This document shows positions 13,900 to 16,686 of a DNA stretch of 16,686 bases, piece after piece (position 1 is the stretch's first letter; the number at the start of each line of letters is the position of its first letter). Both the position numbers and the translations under genes were made by a program. The notes beneath the pieces are model-generated. The model searched no databases. It was not told the DNA's origin and saw only the letters and a list, made by a program, of their open reading frames with translations. Origin of the DNA: CAYGKP01 sp964350605 (GTDB lineage: Bacteria > Bacteroidota > Bacteroidia > Cytophagales > JAAEPT01). The stretch lies in the NCBI GenBank assembly GCA_964350605.1, contig CAYGKP010000035.1, positions 1-16,686 on the forward strand, in the 5' to 3' direction.

Positions 13900-14604
13900 A
13901 TGAAGTCTCTGCTTTTCCTGCTGCTCCTTCTCCCCTTTTCGCTGCACGCACAAGACTACGATTGCAGCCGCGCGGACCGCATGTGCCCGCCTGAACAACC
14001 CGAATCGGTCGACCCCGATTTTCTGACCTTCTGGAAAGAACTTGAATCAGCAGTCGAGGCCAAAAGTTGGGCGCAACTCAAACCGCTCCTAAGCGAAGAA
14101 ATCATGTTCGGATCCATGGCCGACGATCCAGGTCTGGAAAACTTTGCGCGGTACTATGGCCTAAACGAAACACCCCCAGATCCAGACCTATGGCAGTCGC
14201 TCGGGAACCTCATGCGCATCGGCTATACACAAGACGGCGACGATCCGAACAGTTACTGGATGCCTTACTTCTCTCGGGGCTGGGATCATGTCAACTACGA
14301 CCCATTCGAGGGCTACCAATTGATTACGGGCGACAACGTCAATGTCCGCGATGCACCCAGCCTGAAAGGCAAGAAGATCGGCCAGCTTCACTACCAAATC
14401 GTCTTGGCCGACTGGAGTGAGGGCCCCGAAATGACACTGGGCGGCGAGACCTACCGCTGGGTCAAAATCAAGACGGTCGACAAGACCCCAATCGAGGGCT
14501 ATGTGTGGGGCAAGTTTGTCCACTCGACCTTCAGCATGCGGGTCGGCTTTGCCAAAGGCAGTGGCGATTCCTACAAAATTGGCTCCATCATGGAGGGCGA
14601 GTAA
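13900..14604 (+). CDS. Secreted SH3b-domain protein, paralogue 1
   Basis: The 234-aa protein has a signal peptide (MKSLLFLLLLLPFSLHAQ) and mature start DYDCSRADRMCPPEQ, with two cysteines (C22, C29) that could pair. Residues about 37-140 form an alpha/beta region I do not recognise, containing SWAQLKPLLSEEIMFG and SLGNLMRIGYT. A bacterial SH3 (SH3_3-type) domain follows at about 143-208: ITGDNVNVRDAPSLKGKKIG, QLHYQIVLADWS, YRWVKIKTVDK, then EGYVWGKFVHS. Such domains usually bind peptides or peptidoglycan in the periplasm. It is the upstream member of a tandem pair with the gene at 14653. The start is the ATG at 13900, which gives the clean signal peptide; in-frame positions four codons earlier would add a non-signal start. 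Confidence 0.88.
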   Translation: MKSLLFLLLLLPFSLHAQDYDCSRADRMCPPEQPESVDPDFLTFWKELESAVEAKSWAQLKPLLSEEIMFGSMADDPGLENFARYYGLNETPPDPDLWQSLGNLMRIGYTQDGDDPNSYWMPYFSRGWDHVNYDPFEGYQLITGDNVNVRDAPSLKGKKIGQLHYQIVLADWSEGPEMTLGGETYRWVKIKTVDKTPIEGYVWGKFVHSTFSMRVGFAKGSGDSYKIGSIMEGE

Positions 14605-14652
14605 GAACTCGTGTGCACTCCACAGACGGCAGCGATCCCCCTTTGCTTTCCC

Positions 14653-15515
14653 ATGAAACACTTTTTTCACTTCCTTCTCTTCCTTCCGCTTTCCCTCGCG
14701 GCGCAAAACTACGACTGCGAGGCACCCGNNNNNNNNNNNNNNNNNNNNNNNNNNNNNNNNNNNNNNNNNNNNNNNNNNNNNNNNNNNNNNNNNNNNNNNN
14801 NNNNNNNNNNNNNNNNNNNNNNNNNNNNCTTCTCTTCCTTCCGCTTTCCCTCGCGGCGCAAAACTACGACTGCGAGGCACCCGACCGGTTGTGTCCGCCC
14901 AGCCAGACAACCGACGTGGACCCTGATTTTCTCGCCTACTGGGAAAAACTGACCGCCGCGGCCAAGGCCAAAAGCTGGGTCCAGCTCAAGCCGCTGCTCT
15001 GGCGACAGATTACCTACAGCTTCGGCGACGACAACCCGGGGCCCCAGGGCTTTCTGGACTACTATGAAATCCTTGACGAGGAGCCGTCGACGGTGTTCTG
15101 GCAACGCCTCTCGAACCTCCTGCGCATCGGCTATGCTGGCGACCAGGAAGATGGTAGCTATGTGGTGCCTTACTTTTTCTACTCCTGGCCCGAGCAATGG
15201 GAGCCAACTGAAGGCTATGACCTAGTAACGGGCGACCACGTCAATGTGCGCGAGAAGCCCTCGTTGAGTGGCAAAAGAGTCGGGCAACTCCACCACCAAG
15301 TGGTATGGGGCGATTGGGGCTACTACGGGGAAGAGATGCTGACCGAGACCATTGGTGGCGAAACCCACACCTGGGTGAAGGTCAAATCGGTCGATGGAAA
15401 AATTCAGGGCTACCTGTGGAGCAAATTCCTCCATTCACCTTATGGCCTGCGCGCGGGCTTCGAGAAAAAGGACGACGGGCGGTACTACATGACCTTCCTG
15501 GTCGAAGGGGACTAA
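14653..15515 (+). CDS. Secreted SH3b-domain protein, paralogue 2, interrupted by assembly gap
   Basis: Second member of the tandem pair. It opens MKHFFHFLLFLPLSLAAQ, a signal peptide, then NYDCEAP before the run of 100 N. After the gap the sequence repeats from the signal peptide core and runs on to SH3b motifs: VTGDHVNVREKPSLSGKRVG (15228-15287), HTWVKVKSVDG and IQGYLWSKFLHS. As deposited, 14653-15515 is 863 nt and not in frame. If the Ns and one of the two identical 55-bp flanks are removed it becomes 708 nt, an intact 235-aa protein that aligns along its whole length with the 234-aa paralogue upstream (by eye close to half identical). So I treat it as a real gene broken by assembly, not a pseudogene. 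Its TAA stop overlaps the stop of the convergent MscS gene. Confidence 0.85.
14674..14728 (+). repeat. Left copy of a 55-bp direct repeat flanking the N gap
   Basis: These 55 bases, ending at the last base before the Ns, are identical base for base to 14829-14883. They encode part of the signal peptide and first mature residues of SH3b paralogue 2. An exact overlap of this length at two contig ends is what a k=55 de Bruijn assembly would leave, so I read it as an artefact rather than a biological repeat. Confidence 0.95.
14729..14828. other. Assembly gap of exactly 100 N
   Basis: One hundred consecutive N, the conventional placeholder for a gap of unknown or arbitrary size. The identical 55-bp flanks indicate that the true gap may be negative (the contigs overlap). 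It could alternatively hide a further tandem copy sharing the same start. Confidence 0.98.
14829..14883 (+). repeat. Right copy of the 55-bp direct repeat flanking the N gap
   Basis: Begins at the first base after the Ns and matches 14674-14728 exactly. Immediately after it the reading frame continues as DRLCPPSQTT, matching DRMCPPEQPE of the upstream paralogue, so the join at this point is natural. Confidence 0.95.
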
Positions 15516-16462
15516 GCTTTGGGCCAGGTTTGTGGCGGCGTTTTTATGTGCAAATCACGTTGAGGGAATGGGATCTGAACACCGTTATTTCGGAACATCG
15601 CGTCGATGTTGTAGCGGATTTCACTTTTCACCCGCTCGATGCGCATCATCTCGGTGGTCCAGAACGAGACTTCAAAGTTCAAGGAAGAATCCCCAAAATC
15701 TCGGAAAAAGGCCCGAGGCTCGGGTTGTTTTTCGACCAACGGATGCTCGCGCGCTGCGTCAACGATCAACTTACTGACCAGCCGCACATCCGAACCGTAG
15801 GCCACCCCGACCGCTACTGCAAAGCGCGTCGCGCCACGGTTGTGGGACCAGTTGACTACTTTTTCACTAACCAGCAGGGAGTTGGGGACAATCACCCGGA
15901 TGCCGTTAATCGTCTCAATGGTAGAGGTTCGGATGTTGATGACCTCGACCCGCCCGGTCAAATTTTGGTCGACCTCCAGGATGTCGCCCACCGAAATCGA
16001 GCCTTCGAAAAGGAGTACTACGCCGGAGATGATGTCCTTGAAAAGTTCCTGGATCCCGAAGCCCAAGCCCACCAAGAGGGCAGCCGAACCCGCCAGCAAC
16101 AGCGAAATGGAAATGCCGATAATCTCCAGGCAGACGATCATGATCACCACCACTGTGACGTACCGAATGATCTGGTAGAAGGCGTTCCACCGACCATCGT
16201 CGATGTTCGCTTTGCGGTTAATGACCCGCTTTCCGAACCGCTTGAACAGGCGCAGTGCCAGCCAAGCGGTAGCGATGACTATTACCAGTTCGATGATCGT
16301 CGCGGGCGTAACGACAATTTCTCTGCCCAGGTGGAACAGCTCCTGATCCACCCAGGATTCGGGCTTCGCAAGGCTATTCTTGCGGGCGTTTACTTCCTGG
16401 TATTTACCAGTCGTGGGGGGAAGCAGTTCCCCGATTTGGAGCAGGGGCATAAGCAAGCGCAT
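15512..16462 (-). CDS. MscS-family mechanosensitive channel
   Basis: Inner-membrane small-conductance mechanosensitive channel that vents solutes on osmotic downshock. The 316-aa protein has an N-terminal extension of about 50 residues, then TM1 at about 53-73 (ATIIELVIVIATAWLALRLF) and TM2 at about 98-118. The pore-lining TM3 region is LLAGSAALLVGLGFGIQELF (122-141) followed by KDIISGVVLLFEGSISVGD. The beta domain has VEVINIRTSTIETINGIRVI and VPNSLLVSEKVVNWS, the MscS family core. The C-terminal alpha/beta domain ends with VQIPFPQRDLHI. It has three predicted TM helices like E. coli MscS. It starts 39 bp after the upstream partial gene on the same strand, so they may be one operon. Its TAG stop (15514-15512) overlaps the TAA of the SH3b gene by bases on the opposite strand. 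Confidence 0.93.
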   Translation of the reverse strand: MRLLMPLLQIGELLPPTTGKYQEVNARKNSLAKPESWVDQELFHLGREIVVTPATIIELVIVIATAWLALRLFKRFGKRVINRKANIDDGRWNAFYQIIRYVTVVVIMIVCLEIIGISISLLLAGSAALLVGLGFGIQELFKDIISGVVLLFEGSISVGDILEVDQNLTGRVEVINIRTSTIETINGIRVIVPNSLLVSEKVVNWSHNRGATRFAVAVGVAYGSDVRLVSKLIVDAAREHPLVEKQPEPRAFFRDFGDSSLNFEVSFWTTEMMRIERVKSEIRYNIDAMFRNNGVQIPFPQRDLHIKTPPQTWPKA

Positions 16463-16501
16463 GCCCCAAAATAGGCAATGGAATGTTATCCTACCTGCGG
16501 G

Positions 16502-16686
16502 CTAGCTGTTGGCACGCTGAAAAGCTCCCTCGCCAAACTGCTCATCGTAGCGCTCCTCGGCCTCCTTCACTACGCGGTCCATCTCATCGTAGCGGTAGTC
16601 CTTCTTCTGCTCGCGCAACGCTTCGGCTTCTTTGATCAGATCGTCGGGCGCGACTGCGCCGGGTTGGCACAGGGGGTACACCTTCT
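16502..16686 (-). CDS. 3' end of an unrecognised gene
   Basis: Sixty codons and a TAG stop (16504-16502) read in from the right edge. The C-terminal residues include KVYPLCQPGAVAPDDLIKEA, then EALREQKKDYRYDEMDRVVK and EAEERYDEQFGEGAFQRANS. The segment is highly charged, rich in Glu, Arg, Lys and Asp, and probably a long helix; there is no motif I recognise. It is coding by virtue of an open frame to the edge, codon-like composition and its position 39 bp before the MscS gene on the same strand. The family and the length of the full protein cannot be stated. Confidence 0.65.
   Translation of the reverse strand, partial: KVYPLCQPGAVAPDDLIKEAEALREQKKDYRYDEMDRVVKEAEERYDEQFGEGAFQRANS

Noticed and set aside
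14674..14883. The 55-bp duplication as a biological direct repeat or mobile-element target duplication
   Set aside because: It lies exactly at both edges of a 100-N placeholder, and collapsing it restores an intact gene matching its paralogue, so an assembly overlap explains it better.
15305..16474. Long plus-strand open frame of 389 codons opposite the MscS gene
   Set aside because: It is antisense to a clear MscS channel over nearly its whole length, has no recognisable domain, and starts inside the SH3b gene. Long antisense frames are expected in GC-rich coding DNA.

Overview
The window looks like a GC-rich (well over half G+C by eye) chromosomal segment from a member of the Bacteroidota, probably a metagenome-derived scaffold. 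Several things point there: the FabI, omega-subunit, BamD, OstA-like and DUF4835 proteins all have the form typical of that phylum; the order ostA-like | bamD, rpoZ, coaC/coaB, DUF4835, recN, fabI is a familiar Bacteroidota arrangement; Shine-Dalgarno sequences are essentially absent; and TAnnTTTG-type -7 elements sit just before some start codons. I cannot resolve the order; Flavobacteriales-like is a guess. There are no tRNAs, rRNAs, insertion sequences, CRISPR arrays or phage genes. Gene density is very high, and only one intergenic stretch (200-297) reaches about 100 bp.

Layout. (1) 1-199: the 5' part of ispE on the minus strand, running off the left edge. (2) 298-2655, plus strand: three packed genes resembling pglC, pglD and pglE (phosphosugar transferase, sugar N-acetyltransferase, PLP sugar aminotransferase), the second half of a bacillosamine-type diacetamido-sugar pathway. 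They meet fabI tail to tail with no spacer. (3) 2656-10893, minus strand: a run of ten genes read as ostA-like, bamD, rpoZ, coaC, coaB, DUF4835, small lipoprotein, 71-aa Sm-like candidate, recN, fabI. Gaps run from overlaps to about 40 bp. It combines outer-membrane assembly (OstA-like, BamD, DUF4835), CoA synthesis (CoaC, CoaB), fatty-acid elongation (FabI) and DNA repair (RecN). (4) 10934-13565, plus strand: tilS, a CNB-domain protein coupled to it by an ATGA overlap, and a DUF6503-like lipoprotein. (5) 13598-13888, minus strand: a small two-helix membrane protein. (6) 13900-15515, plus strand: a tandem pair of secreted SH3b-like proteins, the second interrupted by a 100-N gap. (7) 15512-16686, minus strand: an MscS-type channel and the 3' end of an unrecognised gene.

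Most notable points: the 100-N gap is flanked by two identical 55-bp sequences and removing it restores an intact gene; CoaC and CoaB are separated by one in-frame TAG directly followed by ATG; a 71-aa protein has a good Sm1-like motif; and stop codons are almost entirely TAA or TAG, with the only two TGA stops both in ATGA overlaps. I saw no convincing new multi-gene system. The best candidates for something undescribed are the Sm-like protein and the tandem SH3b family.
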